A stretch of DNA of 64,000 nt. Origin: Marsupella aquatica. Its lineage: Eukaryota; Marchantiophyta. A model generated the notes under the pieces. It was not told the origin of the DNA. It did no database searches and saw nothing but the letters and a program-made list of their open reading frames with translations. Numbering within the stretch: the stretch's first letter is position 1; every line of letters begins with the position of its first letter. The DNA is taken from the NCBI GenBank assembly GCA_973895155.1, contig OZ316891.1:22754001-22818000 (forward strand), in the 5' to 3' direction. Positions 48,019 through 58,289 of this stretch are shown here, in pieces. The position numbers and the translations under genes are program-made.

Positions 48019-48159
48019 TTCAAAGTGGATTCAAACTATCATGTGGATCCACGCCTCCCGTCCATAGCGCTCCTAATCCAGGACGGAGAACTTTGAGTGA
48101 AACTAATCGCTTATACAATCGACGAGCACGTTTCTCACGGTTTTGATTTTGGACCGCCA
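48019..48159 (-). CDS. Short basic ORF, possible first exon of the F-box-like gene
   Basis: An ORF of about 46 residues starts MAVQNQNREKRARRLYKRL, strongly basic with a bipartite-like nuclear signal, and ends at TGA. It lies upstream of the F-box-like exon in the same orientation. No splice connection could be fixed, so it may be an independent peptide, an exon, or chance. Confidence 0.25.
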
Positions 48160-48331
48160 TTAGACTCACAAGAGAAAATGTCGTTTTTCCAGGAAAGCTA
48201 AAGCTTGAGTCGGTGTGTCACTGAAAGGCAGCAAGAGCTTCAGTGCGTGTTTAGTTGAACTTCGCCTGCAAAACAATCAGCAATCCATAAGGTTTTTCCC
48301 ATGACAAGAAAACTCTAGGGAGATACCACAT

Positions 48332-49143
48332 GGGATACCCCGTATTTCACTTCGCATCCAACCTCCTTTTTTAGCTAAAGAGAAACCAAAACTGGACATT
48401 TGAAGGTTGAATCCCAAACGGGCTACGCCGTATCCCATTTCGCATTCAACGTTGAGGTTTTGACATTTGGAGGCTAAGATACTTCATATTTGGAGGTTGG
48501 ATGCGATATGAGATACCCTGTATCCCACTTCGCATCCAACCTCCTTTTTTAGCTAAAAAGAAACAAAAACTGGACGTTTGAAGGTTGAATCCCAAACGGA
48601 ATACGTTGTATCTCATTTTGCATTCAACATTGAGGTTTTGACATTTGGAGGCTAAAATACTTCATATTCGGAGGTTGGATGCGATATGGGATACCCTGTA
48701 TCCCACTTCGCATCCAACCTCCTTTTTCAGCTAAAGAGCAACAAAAACTGGACATTTGAAGGTTGAATCCCAAACGGGATACGCCGTATCCCATTTGGGA
48801 TTCGTCCTCGCCATTTGCATGAAGATTCTCACCTGTTAGTCAAATCTGATTTTCGGGGAATACGAGTTTGTATAGACGATGTGCATTCGTCGAGAGGAAG
48901 AGGATACGGAGCGAGAAAAAATGAGCGGAAATTTTTCAAGCGGGGATCTCTTATTTATAGTTTTCTCTTTGACCGTGATTAGTATTTGACTGCAGTTGCA
49001 GCGCAGTCGGTTAAATGTTACCGTTGAGAAGAATCATTTGGGAATATTCTTAATGGGTAAATCAATATCGGCACTTTTACTGCATTTTTTGTTTTGTTTT
49101 TGGAATTCCACGGTTGGATCCAAAATGGGATACGTCGTATCCC
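48332..49143. repeat. Palindrome cluster 4 of element D (right side)
   Basis: Sites at 48332-48348 (weak), 48420-48436, 48510-48526, 48598-48614 (weak), 48688-48704, 48776-48792 and 49127-49143. Two kinds of outer arm alternate in a ~180-bp repeat: GTTGGATGCG / CGCATCCAAC, and GAATCCCAAA / TTTGGGATTC. The site around 48674-48718 is a near-perfect 45-bp palindrome. Confidence 0.85.
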
Positions 49144-49290
49144 TTCTTCGTATTCGCTTCAATTTTTCTCATTTTTTAAAATCAAAAAACCAGTTTTTAA
49201 GGGGAATACTAATTCTGTATCCAAGACTTTTTTGCCTTAGAAACTTTTTTCGCCGCAGGCAAAATGAGAAGTGTGGTCCGTCACTGTGTT

Positions 49291-50650
49291 CAATCCCTTC
49301 CATGTAGGTTTTGAGTGTTTTCAAAACATTATTGGGAATGGTCAAACCTCTATCAATTATATTTTCTTCTCTAGCTAGAGCGTGACTTGAATCCATACAT
49401 AGTAGAATTAGCAAATTGCCAACGTTCAGTGGCATTGTCAAACCCAGGATCCACCTCCCAAGTCGTAGTGGTCTGAAAGCAACGTGAATATCGCACATGA
49501 TCCGGTGCATCATGCTTACCATGTTTAGGCCTCCACCATTGCACTTGGAACATAAGAGCATACTGTGTACTAGTGGGAGAATTCTCATTGCATTGCAAGT
49601 CTCCTGAAGGAACTTCATGGTTTGGGTCCACAACACCCAAAGCTCTCACCAACCAGAAACGTTCTTTCCCATTCTTCTTTTCCTATTCATCCTCTGGACG
49701 GAGAAATACAAAGTGACCCTCTTGAATGTCCTGTAGAGGAATCCAACGTGCAAGTTCTCGCTCGTGTCGAGCGCCAACAAATGTTGCAGCTTGATCCTCC
49801 ATCTCTTCCAGGTACTCATTCTGAAGCTCCACCATTTTTGGATTCTGTGTACTACTACTAGGCTCCCCCAATGGTTCAGAGGTTCCTGTACTATTAACCT
49901 TGTAACCAGTTCCGTGGTTGGTTTTTGGCCAGAACTCATATGTCAATGCTAACTGTATTTTTGCCTACCCTTCAATTGTAAGCTCCCCAGATAATACTTG
50001 CACCACCATCTCCCAATATTTCACCAAAGGAAATCGCTCACGATATGCTGTAGAGGTCTCATCCTTATAACTCTTCTTCAAAAACTCAATGTAACGATTA
50101 AGGAATGGGATGATTTCTTCAACCTTGCCTCGTACATCCCTGGAGATGGGTTTTTCAAACGGTTGACCTTCTGGTAAAATGAGAGCATTGGTGTTGGAAT
50201 CAGTTCTCCAAATGGACCTTCCGGTTGGAGGGTACCAAGGTTGTTTCACATGTGCTTTGTATTGATATATTGGAACATTATCTCTCATAGAGAAAAGAAA
50301 TGCCACTGGTTTTGAGTCACCCTCTATGTCTTTTACCTTGAAAGTTTTCAAAAACTCTTTGTAAGCTGCAACCTCTTGGATCAACCGTGGGACAAGATGA
50401 ATGCTTTCACACTCCCAAACCTCAGCCATCAACCCCAAGAGGGTAGAAACCTCCTTGTACTTCACTTGGTTGGATACTTTCAAAAATAATGCATCGACGT
50501 CCTCATGGGTGTGACCAACCATGGGAAACGACATCTGCACTGTTTCAAAAACCCCTCTACTAACAAGCTCACTGCAAAATGCCATCACGTACTGGTTTTT
50601 GTTATCTTTCCCTGAATTATCCATTTGCAAGGTTAGGTGCCGTGTTGTTG
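49291..50650 (-). pseudogene. DUF7869-like transposase of element E, interrupted by D
   Basis: The frame contains LQMDNSGKDNKNQ and VGHTHEDVDALF, the same DDE-like motifs as the D transposase but clearly diverged. It continues through YKAHVKQPWYPP to a C-terminal segment (HERELARWIPL ... MFQVQWWRPKHG). TAG at 49965-49967 and 49683-49685 interrupt an otherwise continuous frame, and a frameshift near 49380 moves it to the frame ending LKTYMEGI. Element D is inserted here; across the gap the frame ends GIVE and stop. The N-terminal part is missing at the junction near 50650 with the tnp2-like gene. Confidence 0.72.
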
Positions 50651-53600
50651 TTGTTTTTAAACATGTGTCACAACAATAGGTTCTCAAACACGGGAGTGAA
50701 TGCCATTCTGTCTTTGTTGACTGAGCATGGACTGTCAATAGAGCACACTCTCCCTAAAAACCTATATGCTGCAAAACAATTACTGAGAAAATTGGGTTTA
50801 GACTATGAGAGAATCCCAGTCTATGAGAATGGATGTATGTTATTTAGAAATGAGACTGCATAGTTGGACAATTGTTCCAAGTGTAATCAGCCAAAGATGA
50901 AGTTAGTGGGGAATTCTTTACAGCCTGTGAAGGTCTTGAGATATTTCCCTATAATCCCTCAATTGAAGAGATTGTATGTCACTAAGGGTACATCTAAGCT
51001 AATGACTTGGCATCATGAGAACAAGAGCAAGGACAACATGGTCCGACATCCGGCAGATTCAAAGGCATGGAAACATGTGGACACAAAGATCGACCCTACT
51101 TTTGCTGCTGAGCCAAGGAATGTGCAAATGGGATTGGCACTTGATGGGGTAAATCCATTTGGGAATAATTCTACTGCCTGGTCTACATGGCCAATCCTAC
51201 TGTTGAATTATAATATCCCTCCGACCTTGGCTTTCCACAAAGAAGTTCTTTGTCATGCTGGCTCTTCTAATTCAAGGTCCTGTGTCTGTAAGCAAGGAAC
51301 AATTTGATGTATACATGGCTCCACTTGTGGATGATCTTGAGACATTATGGTCAGAAGGAGTAGATTGTTTTGATGTCCTACCAAGGCTAGGATTGCAGCA
51401 ATAGTTCAAGCTAAGGGCTTAAGTATTGTGGACAATCAATGATTATCCTGCATATGGATTAGTCTATGGCCAACAACATGCAGGGTACAAAGGATGTATG
51501 GTTTGTGGGCCAAATTGTGTGGCACATGGTTTAAAATAGTTGGGCAAGTTACTGTTTGTTGGCCATCGTCGCTGGTTACCACAGAGGCACTATTTTTGCA
51601 AAGAGGAAGTGGCAAAATACTTTAATGGTGAGGTAGAGGCACAAGCTGCACCGTGTAGAGTGTCCAGCTCTGATAGGAAACATTGGGGAGAAAAAGCCGC
51701 TAAATATGTGGAGAAGAAACCAGGGAATGCGCTGGATGATGAAAACTCTCCAGTAAAGAAGAATGGAGTGAAGAGGGTTACTGGATTATACAAGCTACCG
51801 TACTAGAGTGTAAGTATCTGGTTCCCCATACTGAATCCCTCAGTGTGTAATGTTAAGTAGCAAAGAGTAACATTTCTTATTTTAACTTAGTTTGTATTAA
51901 ACTGTGCATCCAATGCAAAAACTTCTCATCGACCATTGTTTGGATCCCATGCACCGTGAGAAGTATCTTGAACACTATTTTGGGGACAAAGGATACTCCT
52001 TCTGTTCGAGAAGACATGAAAGTCATGGACATGCGGGAACACCTGTGGTTGGTTCCAAATCCAGATCCAAAAAAGGATTCAAAGATCATGTCGCCAGCCC
52101 CATACTGCCTCAATAAGACAGAGAAGACTAAGTTCTTAGAGGTATTGTTGACCTTTAAAGTGCCCATTGGTTTCAGCAGTTCTCTGGCTAAATGTGTCAC
52201 AGTTAAGAAGAAGTTATTAGCTGAAATCTCATGATTTCCACCATCTCATGCAACAAATCCTTTCATTGGCAACAATGGGATTACTTGATGAAGGAGTTTG
52301 GTTGGCCATAGCTAGAGTGAGCAATGTGTGGCGTACCATCTGTGCCAAGGTTTGGGATCCCTCGATCACAATACAACTCTGTGATGATGGATGTTGCATT
52401 CACACTCTGCCTTATGGAAATTCATTTCCCACCAAGCTTCTTTGATGTCATGACCCATTTGCTGATTCATCTGGTTCAGGAACTAGACATCTGTGGTCCA
52501 GTGAACATTAGATGCATGTACCCAATAGAAAGATATCTAAAGACCTTGAAGGGTTATGTTTGAAACAAGGCACGTCCAAAGGCTTCTATGGCTGAAGGCT
52601 ACCTTCTGGATGAATCTTTAGGATTCCTTTTTGAATACATGATCGATATTAAGGGGACAAGAATGAGAACATGGGACTTGGAGGAGAATCCTGGTGTTGC
52701 AAGCATTGTCTTGGAAGGAGCTGGAAAACAGATCACCTTGGAGTGGAGTGATATGATAGCTATGCATCATTACATACTGGAGAATGAAGAGCTGGTGGAA
52801 CCATGGTATAGGTATGAGCATGGTTTATATTGTTAAGTTCTCTGTTGTTTATTATTAAATAGAATTGAGTTTGAGCAGAAATTGTGTGGGCCTAGGAGCT
52901 ACCTGTCATTCTTGCCATGCAGGGTTTATGATGATCAAAAGGAGGCAGTTACCAAGCACAGAGCAGATTTCCGGAAAGAATGGATGAAGAATCCAGGAAA
53001 TCGAAGGAATCATGTGCCTTATCCCTCTGATTTGGATGAGTTGCCTCCATTTAGAGAATGGTTTGAAGTGACAATTAGGAGGCATAATTTTGAGAATGAG
53101 TTTGAACGAATGGTGTTGGCAGCATATAGTGTACCACCTAGTCTAAAGGCAATGCAATACAGGGCCTGCAGAGCCTATGGGCACCATTGGAGGACCATTC
53201 CATCACTAGGTTCCTTGATTGATTGTGACTCATCTGGGTTCAAGACTTTTGATTTTGGGATGGCTTGTGCATTCACTGAGAAGCGGGTCATTAGGTCAAG
53301 GGCAATAGTAGATGAATCTGTACAATATGTGGGGGTGTTGACAGACATCTTAGTGTTGAACTATGGGCCTCTAATAAAGGAAGTGGTCCTTTTCAAAGGA
53401 AGGTGGGCAAACCCATCTTGGACTCCCAAAGCCACTGCAAGTATGAGATATGATGCGTCTAGATTGTGGCAAGTAAATTTTCAGAAGGAGCTGGGTGCTT
53501 CCAAGAAAATGGACGATGTATTGTCACGACAAATATCTGAAGAAGTGTTTGTTTACCCAAATGATAAGGGGATTGCATGGAGGACAATCCTCCACAAGGA

Positions 53601-55130
53601 ATCCAGGTCTACAAGGGTGCTAGGTGATTACATGGAAGTTGATTTCCATGATACTATGGATGACAATGCTAAGTTTCACATAGAGTTGGCAGAAGCCTAT
53701 ACAACTAGACAGGAGCCTGGACCAAGTACTACAGACAAAGGAAAAAGAAAGTATAAAAGGAAATGAATGGTTTGAAGATACTGTACAATCTAGTTTCATT
53801 TAGTTGGGAGTGGGATCATACTAACATGGCATGCCATGGTCCAACAATGAATGCAACAAATGTACCTCCATATGAGGAGGAACAAAAGAAGAAGGTAGCA
53901 GACAACAATAAAAGATTCAGGGAGATATTTGGACCAAATTTCAATTTCATGTGAGTATAATCAAGATTGCATGTTGTTTTGAATGTTAATATTGCTCATC
54001 AACAATTAATATTAGTTGGTTTTTGGTACTTGTCATTCATGAATTGATATCATCTGATGTAGACTGGGTGCAACACAAACGGCCTCATTCACAATTGGAG
54101 GACCCAAAAGGAACGTCACACTCAAAAGTGACCATAGTTAATTTATTATGCTTTAGGATATCATTTTTAGGGTGGAATGAGATGATATAGAAAATTTGAT
54201 GTACTATACTTAATAAACATCCTTACTATAGGTTGGTAACATTCATTAAACTATCTAGCATTTGAGACTTTGAAGCTTTCCTTATATGTCCTTCAAAGAT
54301 TGATAAAAGGACTTGTCATGCAACGGGTCACATCATTTCAGGACTCAAAATGACTCTAAAAAATGCATTTTAGACAATGAAATTTTATCAAAGCATGCAT
54401 ACTAATAGCATAATCTTATATTTCAAAACTTAAATAGTGACACATACTAAACCTTTATGTACAGGACAAAAATAATCAATAATTTTGGCTTATTTAGGGC
54501 CATCAATAACAAGATCCCTTAAAACAGTTGAAAACTTGATGTATCTACATGGTGAGGTAGGTCACACCATGTAAAATAGTCTTGTGAAAAACTTAGACTT
54601 AAATGTCTTGAGATAAAATCATGATGAACCTTTTTCCATGTTACGAAAGTCGTTTTTCACTAAAAAAAACATGTTTTTGAGTCCTAAAAGTGGTTCCTGC
54701 AAGGTACACCCAATTGTGAATGAGGCCAGACCGTAGGGCGCAAGAAGGAAACAAGTGCACGTTGAACTCCTAGAAGTGAGGTTACCACACAGAGGAGACA
54801 AAGCTCCAGAATATCAAGAATTGCCTCAGTAAGTATGGCAGAGTCTGGTGATGACTGCTCTGAATCAGATTATGACACTGATGTTGAGTACAGTGAAGAT
54901 GAGAAACTAGAAAGTTCATCCAAGGTGAGATTCCTAATATTACATTTCACCAACATTATGAGGAAACTATAGACATTGGTAGTGATTGTGTTTAAGAACA
55001 TTGGTTTTAACTTGATCTGGACAGGAACATGATCTGCAACCTCCATCTAAGAGCTTGGCAGATGTAAAAGGAACCCCTACAAAGGTTGGACCTTCCATGA
55101 GTGGCATGGTGCAATGTTATTGTGATGCCT
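50651..55130 (+). pseudogene. CACTA tnp2-type transposase gene F, decayed
   Basis: A plus-strand tnp2 gene of a family different from copies A and B. Segments: 50651-50863 (NNRFSNTGVNAILSLL, LPKNLYAAKQLLRKLGL), 50864-51307 (CSKCNQPKM, VLRYFPIIPQLKRLY, HPADSKAWKH, LALDGVNPF), 51308-51806 (GPVSVSKEQFDVYMAPLVDDL, TINDYPAYG, GHRRWLP), 51904-52234 (HCLDPMHREK), 52248-52836 (DUF4218: FDVMTHLLIHLV, RCMYPIERYLKTLKGYV) and 52882-53954 (DUF4216-like end). An acidic terminal exon pair follows at about 54840-54924 and 55022-55130. Stops: TAG at 50861-50863, 51402-51404 and 51537-51539, TAA at 51420-51422, TGA at 52561-52563, plus a frameshift near 51250. Element ends were not found. Confidence 0.8.
54082..54725. 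mobile_element. ~644-bp non-autonomous inverted-repeat element
   Basis: GGCCTCATTCACAATTGG at about 54082-54099 recurs inverted at 54708-54725. The interior is AT-rich without a gene. It separates the 3' exons of gene F. No clear target duplication was seen; the flanks share only loose similarity. Confidence 0.6.
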
Positions 55131-55469
55131 AGCTAGCCAGGAATCACTAGACCAGTACGTTAAATGGTAAAATCAGGAGTGTACCCTGAAAACACCTTAG
55201 TATAGTAATAAAAACATGGAAAATATAAACAATTAAGGGTGACTATGGAACCCAAGCTGAGGCCGGAAGTAAGGACGTCGGGGGAGGGAACACGATTAGG
55301 GTTAGGGCGCGCTAAGTGTTGGCGGCTAGGGGTAACCAACGGGAAGGAAGACCGGGCAATGAGGGGGGTAAGGACCAACCGCAAGGAATGGTGGCTCATT
55401 TGCAAGCACGAACTAAGCAGATGACTACGGGAGGCCAACTACTGTCAGCTGCTTAGGCAAGCACTCAAG

Positions 55470-56126
55470 GTGGAGCATATACCAGCTAATCAACGCAAGG
55501 ATAGGAGCAACGTCAATCAAGCTGCTCATTTTTGGGGATGCCTGTTCGAACGGGCAACTGAGTACATTGGGACCTACAAAGATGAAGAATCAGAGAGAGC
55601 AGGTAGAGAACGGCAGGAGCTCGCTCGACTGTGGGAGCTGCAAAAGTCTGCCTTCTTAGGAGGAGAACTCATCAAGGCTGAATTCCTGTGGACACCTACT
55701 GGCAACCTCGCTGGCAACGAGCTAGACGACCTTCTAATTTGCGAGGACAGAATTGTCGGCATCCGCGAAGCCATCAAACGCTGCAATGACATACACTGGG
55801 AGTTAAAAGGTAGCACGGAGGGGTGGACGAAGGCAACCGTGCTAGGAGAAACATCCACGACAGCCACTATGAAGAGGAAGGGGAACAACAACGAAGAAGC
55901 CACCCCTGCGAAAAGAACAAGGTTGGCGGCACCCAAGAAACCAGCACAGCAGGGAAGCAGGAGGCAGGCGGAAGCCGAAGAGGAGGAGGTCAACCCCATC
56001 AATGCTATTCCAACAAGAGATGATACCTGGAAAGGCTGGGCGGCGACCCTCCCCAAGGAAGTGCAATTATACTTTGCACGTGAAGAGGATGCATGCTTTA
56101 CGGTTGTGCAGACTCGGAAATACTAG
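55470..56126 (+). CDS. Basic retroelement ORF, function unknown
   Basis: An open frame of 218 residues. The first half is helical and charged (HFWGCLFERATEYIG, ERQELARLWELQKSAF), the second half has a Lys/Arg nuclear-signal-like stretch (MKRKGNN ... PAKRTRLAAPKK) and an acidic patch. It directly precedes a gag-like frame. I do not recognise the family; it may be the first ORF of a retroelement. Confidence 0.45.
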   Translation: MEHIPANQRKDRSNVNQAAHFWGCLFERATEYIGTYKDEESERAGRERQELARLWELQKSAFLGGELIKAEFLWTPTGNLAGNELDDLLICEDRIVGIREAIKRCNDIHWELKGSTEGWTKATVLGETSTTATMKRKGNNNEEATPAKRTRLAAPKKPAQQGSRRQAEAEEEEVNPINAIPTRDDTWKGWAATLPKEVQLYFAREEDACFTVVQTRKY

Positions 56127-56132
56127 GGCTTC

Positions 56133-56725
56133 ATGGCCGGATCCGGCTTGGAAGCCTTTGTAAGGTTGCCGTGGTTGAAGCCAGAGGTGCCGGATTCATA
56201 CTTACTAGAATTCGTGGGATCATGGGATCCCGAGACCAATTCCACAAGGGTGTATGGGAAGGATTTCTACCTCACTCCCCGGGTGATTGCCGAAGTATTT
56301 GGCTTGCCGATGGGCAATAAGACCAAAGTAGATACTAGGAAGACCTTGCCAGACAAGGAGTTCCGGTCGTTTCCAGGGCCATCAACAAAGAATGGCTTCT
56401 TCTGAAACACCTGCACCAACCTGCACATAGGAGAGATGATCAATTTTTTGTGGGTGTCCATGCATTGCAACTTGCCGATGGCAGAGATTGGCAAGGCATA
56501 GGTCTATCTGGCGGAGAGGCCAGACCCAAGTCGGGACTACAACGGGTACCTCCTCACCCAGCCAAAGAAGATCTTGAAGGAGGAACAGCTGGTGATCGGC
56601 ATGGGAAGCGTGTCCCGGCTTGGCTATCACATGCCGCTATTGTGTCGGTATGCCCGAAGTAAGACCTTTGCCCTGGTACTTCCCCTACAGGCAAGGGTAC
56701 CGGTGTCGTGGGGATTCTTTGTTTA
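56133..56725 (+). pseudogene. Gag-like / plant mobile-domain-like ORF, interrupted
   Basis: The frame starts MAGSGLEAFVRLPW and runs through FVGSWDPETN, FYLTPRVIAEVFGLPMG and, past TGA at 56403-56405 and TAG near 56499, MINFLWVSMHCNLP, YNGYLLTQPKK and GYHMPLLCRY, ending near 56725. The 'LTP..IAEVFGLP..G' pattern is typical of gag-like regions of plant retroelements and plant mobile domains. Reading frame is continuous apart from the two stops. Confidence 0.5.
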
Positions 56726-56784
56726 GTAAGTTCCTTCTAAGTATAGCTTAGTAGTATAGGATAGTAGTTTGAATTCTCGCATTA

Positions 56785-57220
56785 TATGCAGTCTATAGTG
56801 TACATGCTACAGTGCACGACCTACAGTGTGCATGCTACAATGTACGATCTACAGTGTGCATGCTACAGTGTACAATCTATAGTATGCATGCTATAGTGTA
56901 CAATCTACAGTGTGCATGCTACAGTATACGAGCTACAATGTGCATGCTATAGTGTACGATCTACAGTCTGCATGCTATAGTGTACAATCTACAGTCTGCA
57001 TGCTATAGTGTATGATCTACAGTGTGCATGCTATAGTGTACAATCTACAGTATGCATGCTACAGTGTACAATCTACGAAGTGCATGCTACAGTGTACGAT
57101 CTACAGTGTGCATGCTACAGTGTACGATCTACAGTGTGCATGCTACAGTGTATAATCTACAGTATGCATGCTACAGTGTACAATCTACAGTGTGCATGCT
57201 ATAGTGTATTGCCTACAGTT
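56785..57220. repeat. 28-bp minisatellite
   Basis: About 15 tandem copies of ATGCTACAGTGTACAATCTA + CAGTGTGC with small variations. Each unit pairs TGCATGCTAC with GTGTACAATC and is itself half-symmetric (TGCATGCA-like and GTAC cores). ORFs through it are artefacts. Confidence 0.9.
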
Positions 57221-57324
57221 TCTCCACTCACGTAACTATAGTACTAGCACACTTACTTGCCTTGGATATGTGACACATGGCTTCCATCAGTGTGTCATGC
57301 TTGATCCGTGTGCTTGAGGTGTGA

Positions 57325-57345
57325 GCACTATAAATAAAGAGGAGA
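57325..57345 (+). promoter_or_regulatory. Candidate TATA box
   Basis: CACTATAAATAAAG near 57327-57340 precedes a GA/CT-rich start region (GAGAGGGGCTCTCTCCCCTC). It looks like an LTR-type core promoter and lies upstream of the small ORFs and the coiled-coil region. Confidence 0.4.
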
Positions 57346-57843
57346 GGGGCTCTCTCCCCTCACTCCCCATTTTTCATCAATTGAGTTGTGAAGCCTTAAG
57401 AATCCATTGGACTTGATGACCTCCTCTATAAATATAACCCTTATGAAGTAGATCCACTCATACACGCTTGCTTAAAGCTTTGGCTCGGCCAAAGATATTT
57501 TGTATGAGTTGGACCTTCAAGTGTTATCATTTGATAGGAGATGGTTATTAAGTCCTAAAGAGATGCAAAGTGCTCAACAATACCTTAACATCATATGCTC
57601 CTTTTGGGTGAAACCCTCATGAAGTAGACCTATGCATGCACGTTGGCTTGGAGCTTAGCTCAATCAGTGGTAATTTGTACGTGTTGGACCTTCAGATAGT
57701 GTTTTCATTCAAAAAAAGATAAACTTATTAAGATGAACATCTGTATGTATATACTTATAGTTAACTCAATGCACAGTATTTGTTTGAAATGAATGATCTT
57801 TTCGTTGAATGATTCTATATCTTGTCATTAGAATGAATATTAG

Positions 57844-58077
57844 TTGGATGGAATATTTGATAGTACGATAATGCCCAAACCAGTATCTGTTCTTTCTCTC
57901 CCTAATCCTTTCCTTATTAGAATTCATGTACTCCAAAAAGAGATCATGCGTCAGCATATGACTTTTCACTTTGGAGAAGCATTTGCAACTGCGGTGTTAA
58001 ATTCAATAGAACCGATTGTATACCCTTATGTAGTTTATGGGCAAGATTGGGCTTGCATAATTTTTATCTTGTATTGA
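57844..58077 (+). CDS. Small ORF 1 of a tandem pair, unknown
   Basis: 77 residues, ending TGA one base before the ATG of the next ORF. Its segment KEIMRQH ... ATAVLNSIEPIV resembles KEAIVRRYG ... DVVLSSIEPFIV in the next ORF, suggesting an internal duplication. No family recognised. Confidence 0.3.
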   Translation: MDGIFDSTIMPKPVSVLSLPNPFLIRIHVLQKEIMRQHMTFHFGEAFATAVLNSIEPIVYPYVVYGQDWACIIFILY

Positions 58078-58078
58078 G

Positions 58079-58288
58079 ATGGATCTCAACAAACCTCCCT
58101 CCAATGAACCTCCCATTTCTTTCTCGTTGGGAGATATTTGCTTTGTAACTCAACCCAAGGTAGCTGCCAAGGAGGCAATAGTCCGTAGGTATGGAGAAAA
58201 GGGTTATGATGTTGTACTTTCATCCATAGAACCATTTATTGTGGTGTCTGCTACCCAGTCTAGAATAGTAATCATGATCTTAACTTAA
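58079..58288 (+). CDS. Small ORF 2 of a tandem pair, unknown
   Basis: 69 residues starting MDLNKPPSNEPP. It shares the SIEP block with the preceding ORF and lies just before a gag-like region. The next frame continues with a Pro/Arg-rich segment, so it may be the first exon of that gene. Confidence 0.3.
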   Translation: MDLNKPPSNEPPISFSLGDICFVTQPKVAAKEAIVRRYGEKGYDVVLSSIEPFIVVSATQSRIVIMILT

Positions 58289-58289
58289 G

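Larger units (their letters stand above)
36381..49290. mobile_element. 12.9-kb TIR transposon D: DDE transposase plus ParB-methyltransferase-Ulp1 gene
   Basis: Terminal inverted repeats AACACAGTGACGGACCA lie at 36381-36397 and, inverted, 49274-49290. The tetranucleotide CAAT flanks them at 36377-36380 and 49291-49294. Removing D plus one CAAT joins the minus-strand frame of element E so that it reads TYMEGIVE and then stops, which supports the boundaries independently. D holds a plus-strand transposase gene (37489-41393), a minus-strand fusion gene (46003-41405), a minus-strand F-box-like gene (47718-47190) and more than 20 long palindromes. The 4-bp duplication and transposase type do not match hAT, CACTA or Mutator; I cannot assign a superfamily. 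Confidence 0.85.

Noticed and set aside
36729-49143. Palindromes as bacterial-type transcription terminators
   Set aside because: They occur upstream of genes and in introns, lack a following T-run, and the context is eukaryotic.
38683-49967. Amber codon reassigned to glutamine in this organism
   Set aside because: The conserved stops of the SET genes (A and B) and the TNPA-like genes are TAG at natural protein ends, and two amber codons are CAG in a paralog; mutation is simpler. Kept as a test within the amber finding.
56785-57220. CRISPR-like regular repeats
   Set aside because: The units are directly adjacent with no unique spacers, and the genome is eukaryotic; it is a minisatellite.
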